Source of the DNA: Rheinheimera sp. 4Y26
GTDB lineage: Bacteria; Pseudomonadota; Gammaproteobacteria; Enterobacterales; Alteromonadaceae
Direction: 5' to 3'
Assembly (NCBI RefSeq): GCF_025245835.1
Contig: NZ_JAOBWS010000001.1
Location: forward strand, 558,001-622,000
DNA length: 64,000 nt
Part shown: positions 35,860 to 44,792 of the stretch, piece by piece
Layout of the letters: every line of letters begins with the position of its first letter
Numbering within the stretch: position 1 is the first letter of the stretch
Translations under genes and position numbers: made by a program
The notes under the pieces: model-generated
Database searches by the model: none
What the model was told of the DNA's origin: nothing
The model's input: the letters and a program-made list of their open reading frames with translations, nothing else

Positions 35860-38457
35860 GTGCTTCAACAATACCGTGAACATGTGGCCGAACGCGCCGC
35901 TCAGGGCATTCCTCCACTGCCATTAAATGCAGAGCAAGTGGCATCATTAACCGAATTATTAAAAAATCCACCAAAAGGCGAAGAAGCATTTCTGGTTGAT
36001 TTATTAGAAAACCGCATTCCACCGGGGGTTGACGAAGCTGCTTATGTGAAAGCCGGCTTTTTAACTGCTATCGCCAAAGGCGAAGCGGTAAGCCCTCTGG
36101 TGACGCCTGAGCGTGCCACTGAGCTGTTAGGCACTATGTTTGGCGGTTACAACATTCAGCCAATGATCGATCTGCTGGACAGCCCTAAATTAGGTGCTTT
36201 AGCAGCCAAAGGTTTATCGCATACTCTGCTGATGTTTGATTCTTTCCATGACGTCAAAGAAAAAGCTGATGCTGGTAATGCGCACGCCAAAGCTGTAATG
36301 CAAAGCTGGGCTGATGCTGAGTGGTTCACCAGCAAGCCTGCTATTCCTGAAAAAATTACTGTGACTGTATTTAAAGTGACAGGCGAGACCAACACCGACG
36401 ATTTATCACCGGCACCTGATGCCTGGTCACGCCCTGACATTCCTCTGCATGCTTTAGCTATGCTGAAAAACGTACGTGATGGTATTGAGCCTGATGTGCC
36501 AGGTTCAAAAGGCCCGGTCAAACAAATCGAAGCTTTAATTGCCAAAGGTTTCCCACTGGCTTATGTCGGTGACGTGGTCGGTACTGGTTCAAGCCGTAAA
36601 TCAGCAACTAACTCAGTGTTGTGGTTTATGGGTGAAGATATGCCATTTGTGCCAAACAAACGCACCGGTGGTGTCTGTTTAGGCGGTAAAATTGCGCCAA
36701 TTTTCTTCAACACCATGGAAGACTCAGGTTCACTCCCTATCGAATTAGATGTGTCTAAGATGAACATGGGTGATGTGATTGATATTTTCCCACACCAGGG
36801 TGTGGTAAAACGCCATGGCACTGAGGAAGTTATTTCTACTTTTGAACTGCGCTCTAACGTACTGCTGGATGAAGTGCGTGCCGGTGGCCGTATTCCACTG
36901 ATCATCGGTCGTGGCTTAACAGACAAAGCGCGTGAAGCTATGGGTCTGCCACACTCAACCGTATTCCAACGCCCTGCAGTGACTGAAGTCAGTAATAAAG
37001 GCTTCACCTTAGCGCAGAAGCTGGTCGGTAAAGCTTGTGGCGTGAAAGGTATTCGCCCTGGCCAATACTGTGAACCAAAAATGACTACAGTCGGTTCACA
37101 AGACACCACAGGTCCTATGACGCGCGATGAGTTAAAAGACTTAGCCTGTTTAGGTTTTTCTGCTGATTTAGTGATGCAGTCGTTCTGTCATACTGCGGCT
37201 TATCCAAAACCGGTTGACGTGAACACCCACCACACACTGCCAGACTTTATTATGAACCGCGGTGGGATTTCGCTGCGTCCTGGTGATGGTGTTATTCACA
37301 GCTGGTTAAACCGGATGTTGTTACCAGACACCGTAGGTACTGGTGGTGACTCACATACCCGTTTCCCATTGGGTATTTCTTTCCCGGCTGGTTCTGGTTT
37401 AGTGGCTTTTGCTGCTGCTACAGGTGTTATGCCACTGGATATGCCAGAGTCTGTGCTGGTGCGCTTTAAAGGTGAAATGCAGCCTGGCATCACGCTGCGT
37501 GACTTAGTGCATGCCATTCCTTATTACGCCATCAAGCAAGGCCTGCTGACAGTTGAGAAAAAAGGCAAGGTCAACATTTTCTCTGGCCGCGTGCTGGAAA
37601 TCGAAGGTTTGGAGCAATTAACTGCTGAGCAAGCCTTTGAATTATCAGACGCTTCTGCTGAGCGTTCAGCTGCTGGTTGTACCATCACTTTATCTGAAGC
37701 TTCAGTGCGCGAGTATCTGGAATCGAACATTGTGATGCTCAAGTGGATGATCGCTGAAGGTTACGGTGATGTACGCACCATTGAGCGTCGTATCAATGCC
37801 ATGGAAGCCTGGCTGGCCAATCCAAAACTGGAACGTGCTGATGCCGATGCTGAATACGCAGCAGTGATCGAAATTGACCTGGCTGACATTAAAGAACCAA
37901 TTCTGTGTGCGCCAAACGATCCGGATGACGCGCGGTTATTGTCTCAGGTACAGGGCGACAAGATTGATGAAGTGTTCATCGGTTCTTGTATGACCAACAT
38001 CGGTCACTTCCGCGCCGCCGGTAAACTGTTAGATAAGTTCAAAGGTCAGATCCCAACCCGTCTGTGGATTGCTCCGCCAACCAAGATGGATAAAGACCAG
38101 CTGACTGAAGAAGGTTATTACGGTATTTACGGTCGTGTGGGTGCACGTATTGAGATCCCTGGCTGTTCACTATGTATGGGTAACCAGGCCCGTGTTGGCG
38201 ACAACACCACTGTGGTTTCTACCTCTACCCGTAACTTCCCGAACCGTTTAGGTCAGGGCGCGAACGTGTATTTGGCTTCTGCTGAATTAGCTGCTGTTGC
38301 ATCTATTATTGGCCGTCTGCCAACAGTGCCTGAGTATCTGGAATATGCCAAACAGATTGAAACGACGGCAGCGGATACTTACCGTTATCTGAACTTCCAT
38401 CAGATGCCACAATATACCAAAGTGGCTTCAAACGTGATTGTGCAGCAAGCTGTATAA
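35860..38457 (+). CDS. acnB: Aconitate hydratase B
   Basis: AcnB is the main TCA-cycle aconitase, interconverting citrate and isocitrate with a [4Fe-4S] cluster; the apo form can bind RNA in E. coli. From GTG 35860, preceded by GAGG, it has 865 residues, exactly the E. coli length. The N-terminal HEAT-like domain ([16 protein letters not shown]), [23 protein letters not shown], and the cluster cysteines in [10 protein letters not shown] and CSLCMGNQ are all present. An upstream in-frame GTG at 35836 adds eight residues not found in the family. Confidence 0.98.
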   Translation: MLQQYREHVAERAAQGIPPLPLNAEQVASLTELLKNPPKGEEAFLVDLLENRIPPGVDEAAYVKAGFLTAIAKGEAVSPLVTPERATELLGTMFGGYNIQPMIDLLDSPKLGALAAKGLSHTLLMFDSFHDVKEKADAGNAHAKAVMQSWADAEWFTSKPAIPEKITVTVFKVTGETNTDDLSPAPDAWSRPDIPLHALAMLKNVRDGIEPDVPGSKGPVKQIEALIAKGFPLAYVGDVVGTGSSRKSATNSVLWFMGEDMPFVPNKRTGGVCLGGKIAPIFFNTMEDSGSLPIELDVSKMNMGDVIDIFPHQGVVKRHGTEEVISTFELRSNVLLDEVRAGGRIPLIIGRGLTDKAREAMGLPHSTVFQRPAVTEVSNKGFTLAQKLVGKACGVKGIRPGQYCEPKMTTVGSQDTTGPMTRDELKDLACLGFSADLVMQSFCHTAAYPKPVDVNTHHTLPDFIMNRGGISLRPGDGVIHSWLNRMLLPDTVGTGGDSHTRFPLGISFPAGSGLVAFAAATGVMPLDMPESVLVRFKGEMQPGITLRDLVHAIPYYAIKQGLLTVEKKGKVNIFSGRVLEIEGLEQLTAEQAFELSDASAERSAAGCTITLSEASVREYLESNIVMLKWMIAEGYGDVRTIERRINAMEAWLANPKLERADADAEYAAVIEIDLADIKEPILCAPNDPDDARLLSQVQGDKIDEVFIGSCMTNIGHFRAAGKLLDKFKGQIPTRLWIAPPTKMDKDQLTEEGYYGIYGRVGARIEIPGCSLCMGNQARVGDNTTVVSTSTRNFPNRLGQGANVYLASAELAAVASIIGRLPTVPEYLEYAKQIETTAADTYRYLNFHQMPQYTKVASNVIVQQAV

Positions 38458-38474
38458 AAGCAGTCAGTTGCATG

Positions 38475-38506
38475 AAAGAGGCCCGCTTGCGGGCCTCTTT
38501 GTTTTT
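38475..38506 (+). terminator. Terminator of acnB
   Basis: AAAGAGGCCCGC (38475-38486) pairs perfectly with GCGGGCCTCTTT (38489-38500) over 12 bp with a 2-base loop, followed by GTTTTT. It lies between acnB and yacL. Confidence 0.9.
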
Positions 38507-38539
38507 GGCGTTATCAGTGCACAGCATCGGGGTTTTACT

Positions 38540-38911
38540 GTGGAATTTGACTTTATTTATCTGCCCGACAGCAGGCGCTATCAGCTCAAGCTGCCAATGG
38601 AGCAACATGCGCTGCAACGCTTTTTACTGGATGAATTTGAGCGCAATGCAGAGGCGTATCAGCCATTGCTGGAACAATTAAAAAATGTCGCTCCTTACAC
38701 TGAATATCAGTTTGAAGGCCGCGAATACATTCTCAAAGTAGAGCAGCAGGAAGTGTTGGTGTACCACCATAGTGTGGGGCAGTTTGACGAGCGTGATGCT
38801 GAACTGGAAGCCGGGCTCAGCACAGACGATGCCAGCTTAATGGCTGAATGTGGTCTGGAAGATCTCATTCATTTACTTTGTGAATGGCAAAAATTTTTAC
38901 CGAAAAAGTAG
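38540..38911 (+). CDS. yacL: UPF0231 family protein YacL
   Basis: This 123-residue acidic protein matches the UPF0231/YacL family of unknown function, found directly after acnB in E. coli. Shared features are the N-terminal EFDFIYLPDSRRY segment, the central YQFEGREYILKVEQQEVLVY strand-rich part and the C-terminal AECGLEDLIHLLCEWQKF helix. The start is taken as GTG 38540, with CGGGG 8 bp before it. An upstream extension would run through the acnB terminator and is rejected. The gene ends 39 bp before a terminator hairpin that also looks like an NtrC site. Confidence 0.88.
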   Translation: MEFDFIYLPDSRRYQLKLPMEQHALQRFLLDEFERNAEAYQPLLEQLKNVAPYTEYQFEGREYILKVEQQEVLVYHHSVGQFDERDAELEAGLSTDDASLMAECGLEDLIHLLCEWQKFLPKK

Positions 38912-38950
38912 CAAAAAACTTGAGAACAGACTGCACTCCGGCAGGGAAAT

Positions 38951-38977
38951 AACGCACCGACTTGGTGCGTTTTTTTT
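38951..38977 (+). terminator. Terminator of yacL overlapping an NtrC-type site
   Basis: AACGCACC (38951-38958) pairs with GGTGCGTT (38964-38971), followed by eight T. This is a good intrinsic terminator. The stem also spells GCACC-N5-GGTGC, the NtrC (GlnG) binding consensus, and sits about 95 bp upstream of the predicted glnK transcription start. Confidence 0.75.
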
Positions 38978-39011
38978 GTGCACGCATTTGCAATTTAAAA
39001 TAACTATATGA

Positions 39012-39455
<444 letters not shown>

Positions 39456-39464
39456 GAGTAACTC

Positions 39465-40736
39465 ATGCAAGAACAAATTTATCATTTACAGTTTGCGATC
39501 GACACTTTTTACTTTTTAGTCTGCGGCGCTTTGGTGATGTGGATGGCCGCCGGTTTTGCCATGTTGGAATCAGGTTTGGTGCGGGCAAAAAATACCACTG
39601 AAATTCTGACCAAAAACTTCGCGCTTTATGCTATTGCCTGTCTGATGTATCTGGTCTGTGGTTATCAGTTTATGTACGGCGGCGGTTTTTTCTTAACCGG
39701 CATTGAAGCCATGGATGTTGACGCTACTTTGGCCGGATTTGCTGAACGCGAAAATGGTTTTACCGGTAAAGCCATTTATTCCAAAGCGTCAGATTTTTTC
39801 TTTCAGGTGGTCTTTGTTGCGACAGCTATGTCCATTGTGTCTGGTGCTGTGGCTGAACGGATGAAACTCTGGGCCTTTTTTGCTTTTGCAGTAGTGATGA
39901 CCGGAGTCATTTACCCGATGGAAGGTTCATGGACTTGGGGCGGCCAGGCTGTGTTTGGTTTATACACTTTAGCCGATTATGGTTTTTCTGATTTTGCCGG
40001 TTCAGGCATTGTGCACTTAGCCGGTGCTGCTGCTGCTCTTGCCGGTGTGTTGCTGCTGGGCCCGCGCAAAGGCAAATATGGTAAAGACGGTAAAGCACAT
40101 GCTTTCCCAGGCTGCAATATGCCGATGGCCACTTTAGGCACCCTTATTCTGTGGATGGGATGGTTCGGTTTTAACGGTGGTTCTATGTTAAAGCTGGCTG
40201 ATATTGGCAATGCTCATGGTGTTGCCATGGTATTTGTGAATACCAATGCAGCTGCTGTAGGCGGTGCCTTGGCATCGCTACTGATGGCGATATTGTTGTT
40301 TCGTAAAGCCGATTTAACCATGGTGTTGAACGGTGCTTTGGCAGGCCTGGTCGCTATCACGGCAGAACCTTCAACACCAACACCACTGCAGGCTACCATT
40401 TTTGGCGCTGTGGCTGGGGTGATAGTCGTAGCTGCTATTCTTGGTCTGGATAAACTGAAAATTGACGACCCTGTGGGGGCCATTTCTGTCCACGGTGTGG
40501 TTGGTTTATTTGGTTTGTTAATCGTGCCTTTGACCAAAGACTCCGCGTCATTCACTGGCCAGTTGATTGGCGCCGCCACTATCTTTGTTTGGGTCTTTGT
40601 CAGCAGTCTGGTGGTTTGGTATGTACTGAAGCTGGTGATGGGTATTCGGGTCAGCGAGCAGGAAGAATATGATGGTGTAGACCGTTCAGAGTGTGGCATC
40701 GAAGCTTACCCTGAATTTGTTTCATCATCCAAGTAA
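39465..40736 (+). CDS. amtB: Ammonium transporter AmtB
   Basis: AmtB is the trimeric inner-membrane ammonium channel. The 423-residue protein has about 11 hydrophobic helices. The conserved AFPGCNMPMATLG and LWMGWFGFNGGS signature is present, and the twin pore histidines lie in GIVHLAGAAAAL and ISVHGVVGLFG. The cytoplasmic C-terminal tail (GIRVSEQEEYDGVDRSECG), which contacts GlnK, is intact. It is co-transcribed with glnK. The N-terminus begins directly with a periplasmic segment (MQEQIYHLQFAIDTFYF), without the cleaved signal of E. coli AmtB. A structured 3' region and a terminator follow. Confidence 0.97.
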   Translation: MQEQIYHLQFAIDTFYFLVCGALVMWMAAGFAMLESGLVRAKNTTEILTKNFALYAIACLMYLVCGYQFMYGGGFFLTGIEAMDVDATLAGFAERENGFTGKAIYSKASDFFFQVVFVATAMSIVSGAVAERMKLWAFFAFAVVMTGVIYPMEGSWTWGGQAVFGLYTLADYGFSDFAGSGIVHLAGAAAALAGVLLLGPRKGKYGKDGKAHAFPGCNMPMATLGTLILWMGWFGFNGGSMLKLADIGNAHGVAMVFVNTNAAAVGGALASLLMAILLFRKADLTMVLNGALAGLVAITAEPSTPTPLQATIFGAVAGVIVVAAILGLDKLKIDDPVGAISVHGVVGLFGLLIVPLTKDSASFTGQLIGAATIFVWVFVSSLVVWYVLKLVMGIRVSEQEEYDGVDRSECGIEAYPEFVSSSK

Positions 40737-40743
40737 GCAGTCT

Positions 40744-40817
40744 GACAGGTTCGGTGGGGGCCTGTCGGAAGCGGTTTGCAAAGTGAGCAGCTAGCCCTAG
40801 ATACTCACTTTGCAAAC
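40744..40817 (+). ncRNA. Structured amtB 3' region, candidate small RNA
   Basis: Two stem-loops follow amtB. GACAGG (40744-40749) pairs with CCTGTC (40761-40766). GTTTGCAAAGTGAG (40774-40787) pairs perfectly over 14 bp with 40804-40817, around a 16-base loop that contains CTAG-CC-CTAG. A terminator lies about 50 bp farther on. The arrangement would suit a 3'-UTR-derived or independent small RNA of about 150 bases. No promoter is evident, and expression is inferred only from structure. Confidence 0.35.
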
Positions 40818-40868
40818 GAACCAGACCCACTAAGTCGTCTATCCTTGTCCTTTGTCTTTATCAGACAG

Positions 40869-40898
40869 CCCCATAGGTGTTTGCTTATGGGGTTTTTT
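40869..40898 (+). terminator. Terminator of glnK-amtB
   Basis: CCCCATA (40869-40875) pairs with TATGGGG (40886-40892), followed by six T. It is the first convincing terminator after amtB. Confidence 0.8.
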
Positions 40899-41315
40899 CA
40901 TGCACTGGCTTTTGAGCCGTTGTTATTTTGTGCACCATTAATGTAGCAGTACATTTCTTCGCCGCAAAGTGGAAAAACAACAGCTGAAAATATTTCACCC
41001 GTCTGCCGTCAACTGTGCTAGATCCTGTCAGAGCACGATGTTAACCAGAAACCAGAAACCAGAAACCACGACACGTGCAGGTAATAGTACTGCACAGTGG
41101 TAAATATTCTTTTGAACAGTGCGGTACTAAAATTACAGCCGCCCTAAAAAAGGAAAGCCGCACTATAAAAGTGCGGCTACCATAAGACTTTTACAAATTC
41201 CGTTTTGTAACCTTTTCAGGTTCTTCATCCCTGACTCCTTGCGGAGTTCAAACGCGCTGTGAAGGTTTTAACATCCATGCTACGTAAAACACTGCCATCG
41301 CAGCGTATTACCTCA

Positions 41316-41675
41316 GCTCATCCTGAGCGTCCACTATCCTTATTAAAATCATCCTTGATTTTAAAGCCCATCCTGAGCGTCCACTGTCCTTATTAAAATC
41401 ATCCTGATTTTAAAGCTCGTCCTGAGCGTCCACTGTCCGTATTAAAATCATCCTGATTTTAAAGCTCGTCCTGAGCGTCCACTGTCCCTATTAAAATCAT
41501 CCTTGATTTTAAAGCTCGTCCTGAGCGTCCATTGTCCTTGATAAAATCATCCTTGATTTTAAAGCTCGTCCTGAGCGTCCATTGTCCTTGTTAAAATCAT
41601 CCTGATTTTAAAGCTCGTCCTGAGCGTCCATTGTCCTTGTTAAAATCATCCTTGATTTTAAAGCTCGTCCTGAGC
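41316..41675. repeat. Seven-copy 49/50-bp tandem repeat array
   Basis: Seven full units start at 41316, 41366, 41415, 41464, 41514, 41564 and 41613, with a 13-bp partial eighth. Lengths are 50, 49, 49, 50, 50, 49 and 50 bp; the one-base difference is CTTG or CTG in a loop. Each unit contains GCTC(G/A)TCCTGAGC, a small inverted repeat, and TTAAAATCA-TCCT-TGATTTTAA, a 9-bp stem, so the array is a chain of hairpins. Units 1-4 share CCACT(A/G)TCC and units 5-7 share CCATTGTCCTTG, which shows local homogenisation. The whole unit is repeated, so this is not a CRISPR array. Confidence 0.9.
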
Positions 41676-41933
41676 TGTCCTACTCCCTGCTGCGGCTATC
41701 CTCGTCGCAGAGCTCTTCCTGAACTTCCTGAATCCTTTTACTTCCCTAACCCGGCGCTTGTCCTTGCACAGGCTGATATCCGTCAAATCCAGTGATCACA
41801 GTATGATAGAAAACGGCGTTGAGATGAGGCTTGTAGGAAAACAGCACGGGCTGAAATAAGATTGCAACATCAACAATTCTTGATAAAGTGCTTTATTATC
41901 AATTGGTTATTTTAGCGTGTTATTTATTTGTTG

Positions 41934-41946
41934 CAGATTAAATCTG
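41934..41946. promoter_or_regulatory. Palindrome CAGATT-A-AATCTG
   Basis: A perfect 6-bp inverted repeat around one base lies about 50 bp upstream of the DyP-like start, within the probable promoter. It may be an operator half of the control region that also holds the 18-bp palindrome. No regulator is assigned. Confidence 0.35.
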
Positions 41947-41962
41947 TGATTACTTACTTATA

Positions 41963-41980
41963 TGTGAGATATATCTCACA
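41963..41980. promoter_or_regulatory. Perfect 18-bp palindrome upstream of the DyP-like gene
   Basis: TGTGAGATA is followed directly by its complement TATCTCACA. It ends 14 bp before the chosen start codon, next to the ribosome site. It resembles a CRP site, but the half-sites are 8 bp apart instead of 6, so another dimeric regulator is more likely. Confidence 0.5.
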
Positions 41981-41994
41981 ACAACAGGGTGTAA

Positions 41995-43014
41995 TTGTCA
42001 GTGAAATGCCAAAGGATGGTAATTTTTAAGGCGAGCTATTATCCTGTCCGCTTTTCTACAGATAGTTTTTTCGGAGCCACCCCTGACATGGCGCGCGAGC
42101 AGTTTGGTATTTGTGCTGAAGCAAACTTACATGGATTTGTGTTTCTTATCAACGCATTGGATGGTCATCACGCGCAGCTTCGGCTGCAACTGGCCAGGTT
42201 GCCGGCTTTGGTACAACATTTGTCAGATCAGTTTTCAGAGTCAAATTTATCGGCAGTCATTGCAGTTGGCGCCGGATATTGGGATTCGCTTTATCCTGCC
42301 GCAAGACCGCAGAATTTTAACTCTTTCCCGCCGTTGGTCGTTGATGATTTAGAGATGCCAGCCTCACCTTTTGATCTGTTATTACAAATCCGTTCTGATC
42401 GTTATGATGTTTTGCATCTGGCCGCGCAACAATGTTTTCAGCTACTGCAACCCTATGTCGAAATTCAGGAACAAATTCATGCCTTCAGATATATGGATGG
42501 TCGTGATTTAACCGGATTTATTGACGAACCCAGAGCACCAAAAGGACGCAGAAAACGTGAATTGGCATTAGTTGCTGAAGACACAGATCCAGTTTTTACC
42601 GGTGGCAGCTATTTACATTTCCAGCGTTATCGCCTTGATCTCAACCGCTGGCAACAACTGACCCAAAGTCAGCAGGAAATGATTATGGGTTATAAAAAAA
42701 TGGATGGTAGTTTGCTGCCAAGTGCACAGTTAAGTGCTCAGAGTCATGCGGTCAGCGCTTCATTGCAGCCTGAAACAAATCATCAGCTGCCGCTGTTGTT
42801 TCAGAATATGCCTTATGGCCAGTTAAAGGTACAGGGCATGCTTACACTGGGGTTTTCTGCGAATGGCAGCTGCTACCTGCAATGGCTGAAACAACGGATG
42901 GGGCAAAGCGGTTTGCAGAATTATGATCTGCTATTGGATTATATCCAGGCTGACTGTGGTGCCGCCTTTTTTGCGCCTTCCGTTAGTTTTATGGAGCAAC
43001 AAGCCGGTTTATAA
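41995..43014 (+). CDS. Divergent DyP-type peroxidase-like protein
   Basis: The 339-residue product resembles Dyp-type heme peroxidases of the YfeX group in order and spacing of motifs. These are QFGICAEANLHGFVFL (about 36-51), FRYMDGRDLTGFIDEP (164-179), GGSYLHFQRYRLDL (203-216), a proximal-His candidate H251 in SAQSHAVSA, and NMPYGQ (271-276). The distal Asp of the GxxDG motif is kept (D177), but the following Gly is Glu178. The essential distal Arg before the QxxPYG segment aligns with Phe269. Heme binding is plausible; normal peroxidase activity is doubtful. The start is uncertain: TTG 41995 has AGGG at good spacing, with GTG 42001 and ATG 42016 as options. Confidence 0.75.
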   Translation: MSVKCQRMVIFKASYYPVRFSTDSFFGATPDMAREQFGICAEANLHGFVFLINALDGHHAQLRLQLARLPALVQHLSDQFSESNLSAVIAVGAGYWDSLYPAARPQNFNSFPPLVVDDLEMPASPFDLLLQIRSDRYDVLHLAAQQCFQLLQPYVEIQEQIHAFRYMDGRDLTGFIDEPRAPKGRRKRELALVAEDTDPVFTGGSYLHFQRYRLDLNRWQQLTQSQQEMIMGYKKMDGSLLPSAQLSAQSHAVSASLQPETNHQLPLLFQNMPYGQLKVQGMLTLGFSANGSCYLQWLKQRMGQSGLQNYDLLLDYIQADCGAAFFAPSVSFMEQQAGL

Positions 43015-43047
43015 ACCGGCAGCCAAGTGTTAATAGAGCCAAACCGC

Positions 43048-43506
43048 TTAAAATAAGGCGGTGACATTAGCCAGCGTCTGATTGATATTTTTTACACAGG
43101 TTGGCGCGATAAATATAGTGTCATCCCCGGCAATAGTGCCGAGGACGCCCTCAGCTTTGCCAACTGAATCCAGCAACCTGGCGATCAGTTGTGCAGCGCC
43201 AGGGCTGGTGCGGATAATAATCATCACATCGTTATGTTCTATATCAAGCACCAGCTGGCGTAACGGGCTTTTGGTTGTGGGGACACCAAGCTCTGGTGGT
43301 AAACAGTACACCATTTCCTGCCTGGCATTGCGGGTTCGCACTGCACCATATCTGCTCAGCATTCTCGACACCTTAGACTGGCTGACATTATCAAAGCCCT
43401 CGGCTTTTAGTGCTTCAACAATGTCACTTTGCGAGCCAAAACGCTCTTCTTTTAACAGAGATTTAAAGGCAGAAATCAGTGCTTCTTGTTTAGATTGTTT
43501 GGTCAT
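43048..43506 (-). CDS. argR: Arginine repressor ArgR
   Basis: ArgR is the hexameric arginine-responsive regulator of arginine metabolism and an accessory factor in some site-specific recombination. The 152-residue product has an N-terminal winged helix (about 1-75, with [12 protein letters not shown] as recognition region) and a C-terminal arginine-binding oligomerisation domain ending in [14 protein letters not shown]. It is divergent from mdh, as in E. coli. No convincing ARG box was found by eye in the 248-bp gap. Confidence 0.96.
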   Translation of the reverse strand: MTKQSKQEALISAFKSLLKEERFGSQSDIVEALKAEGFDNVSQSKVSRMLSRYGAVRTRNARQEMVYCLPPELGVPTTKSPLRQLVLDIEHNDVMIIIRTSPGAAQLIARLLDSVGKAEGVLGTIAGDDTIFIAPTCVKNINQTLANVTALF

Positions 43507-43754
43507 GATGATTCTTTCTTAGCAAATTTACCGGCCAGTTTCAGCAAAGTTACCACAGCTGAACAACGAAGGCAGTAAAATCGATGCAATTGCGCTAAAA
43601 TGGCTAGACTTTTGGAGAATATCTAACCACAGAAAACCGTGTTCTAATGCATGTTTTAGTTGCACGTTATGCACAGAAGTCATTTGTAATTTGCCCATGA
43701 TTTCAGTATTGTTGGGCGCGTTTTTTTAACAGAACCGTAAATTGGGAGAATAGC

Positions 43755-44693
43755 ATGAAAGTTGCCGTATTAGGTGCTGCTGGTGGTATCGGTCAGGCCT
43801 TATCTTTATTACTGAAGTTAAACCTGCCAGCCGGTACGGATTTAGCGTTATATGACCTGGCTCCGGTCACTCCTGGCGTCGCGGTAGATTTAAGCCATAT
43901 CCCTACAGCTGTAAAAGTGACAGGCCATGGTAAAGAAGATTTAAACGCTGCATTAGCTGGTGCTGATATCGTGATGATCCCGGCCGGTATGCCACGCAAA
44001 CCAGGCATGGACCGTTCTGATTTATTCAACATCAACGCAGGTGTGGTAAAAACTCTGGCTGAAGCTATTGTGCAGCAATGTCCAAAAGCGCTGGTTGGTA
44101 TTATCACCAACCCAGTGAATACCACAGTTGCAATCGCCGCTGAAGTTTTCAAAAAAGCCGGTACTTATGATGCAAAACGTCTGTTTGGTGTAACCACGCT
44201 GGACGTGATTCGTGCTGAAACTTTTGTTGGTGAGTTAAAAGGTAAAAACCCGGCAAATGTAATTGTTCCGGTGATTGGTGGTCACAGCGGCACTACTATT
44301 CTGCCTCTGCTGTCTCAGGTTGAAGGTGTGAGCTTTACTGATGAAGAGATTTCTTCATTAACTTACCGCATCCAGAACGCAGGTACTGAAGTTGTGGAAG
44401 CAAAAGCCGGTGGCGGTTCAGCTACTTTATCAATGGGTCAGGCTGCTGCCCGTTTCTGTGTGTCTTTAGTCAAAGGCCTGCAAGGTGAAGCTGTGACTGA
44501 ATACGCTTATGTTGAAGGCAACGGCGAGCATGCCCGTTTCTTTGCTCAGCCTATTACTTTAGGTAAAAACGGCGTTGAAGCTTTATTGCCAATTGGTGCT
44601 TTAAGCGCGTACGAGCAAAAAGCCATGAACGATATGCTGCCTACATTAAAGGCAGATATCACTTTAGGCGAAGAGTTTGTTAACAAAGCTTAA
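43755..44693 (+). CDS. mdh: Malate dehydrogenase
   Basis: Mdh oxidises malate to oxaloacetate with NAD+ in the TCA cycle. The 312-residue product matches the E. coli length. It starts with [21 protein letters not shown] (the NAD-binding GAAGGIG motif is near 7-13). The active-site loop [14 protein letters not shown] carries the two substrate-binding arginines, and ITNPVNTTV and the catalytic His in [13 protein letters not shown] are intact. GGGAGAA lies before the ATG. A strong terminator follows, and the convergent gene is ispB. Confidence 0.98.
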   Translation: MKVAVLGAAGGIGQALSLLLKLNLPAGTDLALYDLAPVTPGVAVDLSHIPTAVKVTGHGKEDLNAALAGADIVMIPAGMPRKPGMDRSDLFNINAGVVKTLAEAIVQQCPKALVGIITNPVNTTVAIAAEVFKKAGTYDAKRLFGVTTLDVIRAETFVGELKGKNPANVIVPVIGGHSGTTILPLLSQVEGVSFTDEEISSLTYRIQNAGTEVVEAKAGGGSATLSMGQAAARFCVSLVKGLQGEAVTEYAYVEGNGEHARFFAQPITLGKNGVEALLPIGALSAYEQKAMNDMLPTLKADITLGEEFVNKA

Positions 44694-44707
44694 TGCTCTA
44701 TAGGTAT

Positions 44708-44737
44708 AAAAAAGCCAGCTGACGCTGGCTTTTTTTA
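44708..44737 (+). terminator. Terminator of mdh
   Basis: AAAAAAGCCAGC (44708-44719) pairs with GCTGGCTTTTTT (44724-44735) around TGAC. With A- and T-runs on both sides, it can serve both mdh and the convergent ispB gene. Confidence 0.85.
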
Positions 44738-44792
44738 TGTTTTTGTTTGCAGTTTCTGAAACACTCTGTGTGCTGATAAGCGCGGACAGTTG

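Larger units (their letters stand above)
40899..41994. other. Gene-free region with hairpins and a tandem array
   Basis: No coding frame is credible in this 1.1-kb stretch. It holds a short 7-bp tandem repeat (ACCAGAA, about 3.7 copies at 41044-41068). It also has a hairpin at 41158-41178 (AGCCGCACT with AGTGCGGCT), one formed by TTACAAA/TTTGTAA near 41192-41212, one from ACTCC/GGAGT near 41236-41249, and the 49/50-bp array listed separately. After the array, CTGCG/CGCAG (about 41690-41709) forms another stem. The last 60 bp hold palindromes upstream of the DyP-like gene. Confidence 0.6.

Noticed and set aside
38438-38539. Longer yacL overlapping the end of acnB
   Set aside because: The extension would be translated through the acnB stop and its terminator hairpin, and has no homology to the family.
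40774-40817. Integron attC site or transposon end
   Set aside because: The perfect 14-bp stem has no attC core sequences and no integrase or transposase is near. A terminator follows, so an RNA structure is the simpler reading.
41316-41675. Possible CRISPR array
   Set aside because: The complete 49/50-bp unit is repeated, with no unique spacers between conserved repeats, and no cas gene lies nearby.
41963-41980. CRP binding site upstream of the DyP-like gene
   Set aside because: TGTGA and TCACA are present, but they are 8 bp apart, while CRP needs 6 bp.
43507-43754. ARG boxes in the argR-mdh gap
   Set aside because: No pair of 18-bp imperfect palindromes near the ARG-box consensus was found by eye, although autoregulation of argR would be expected.
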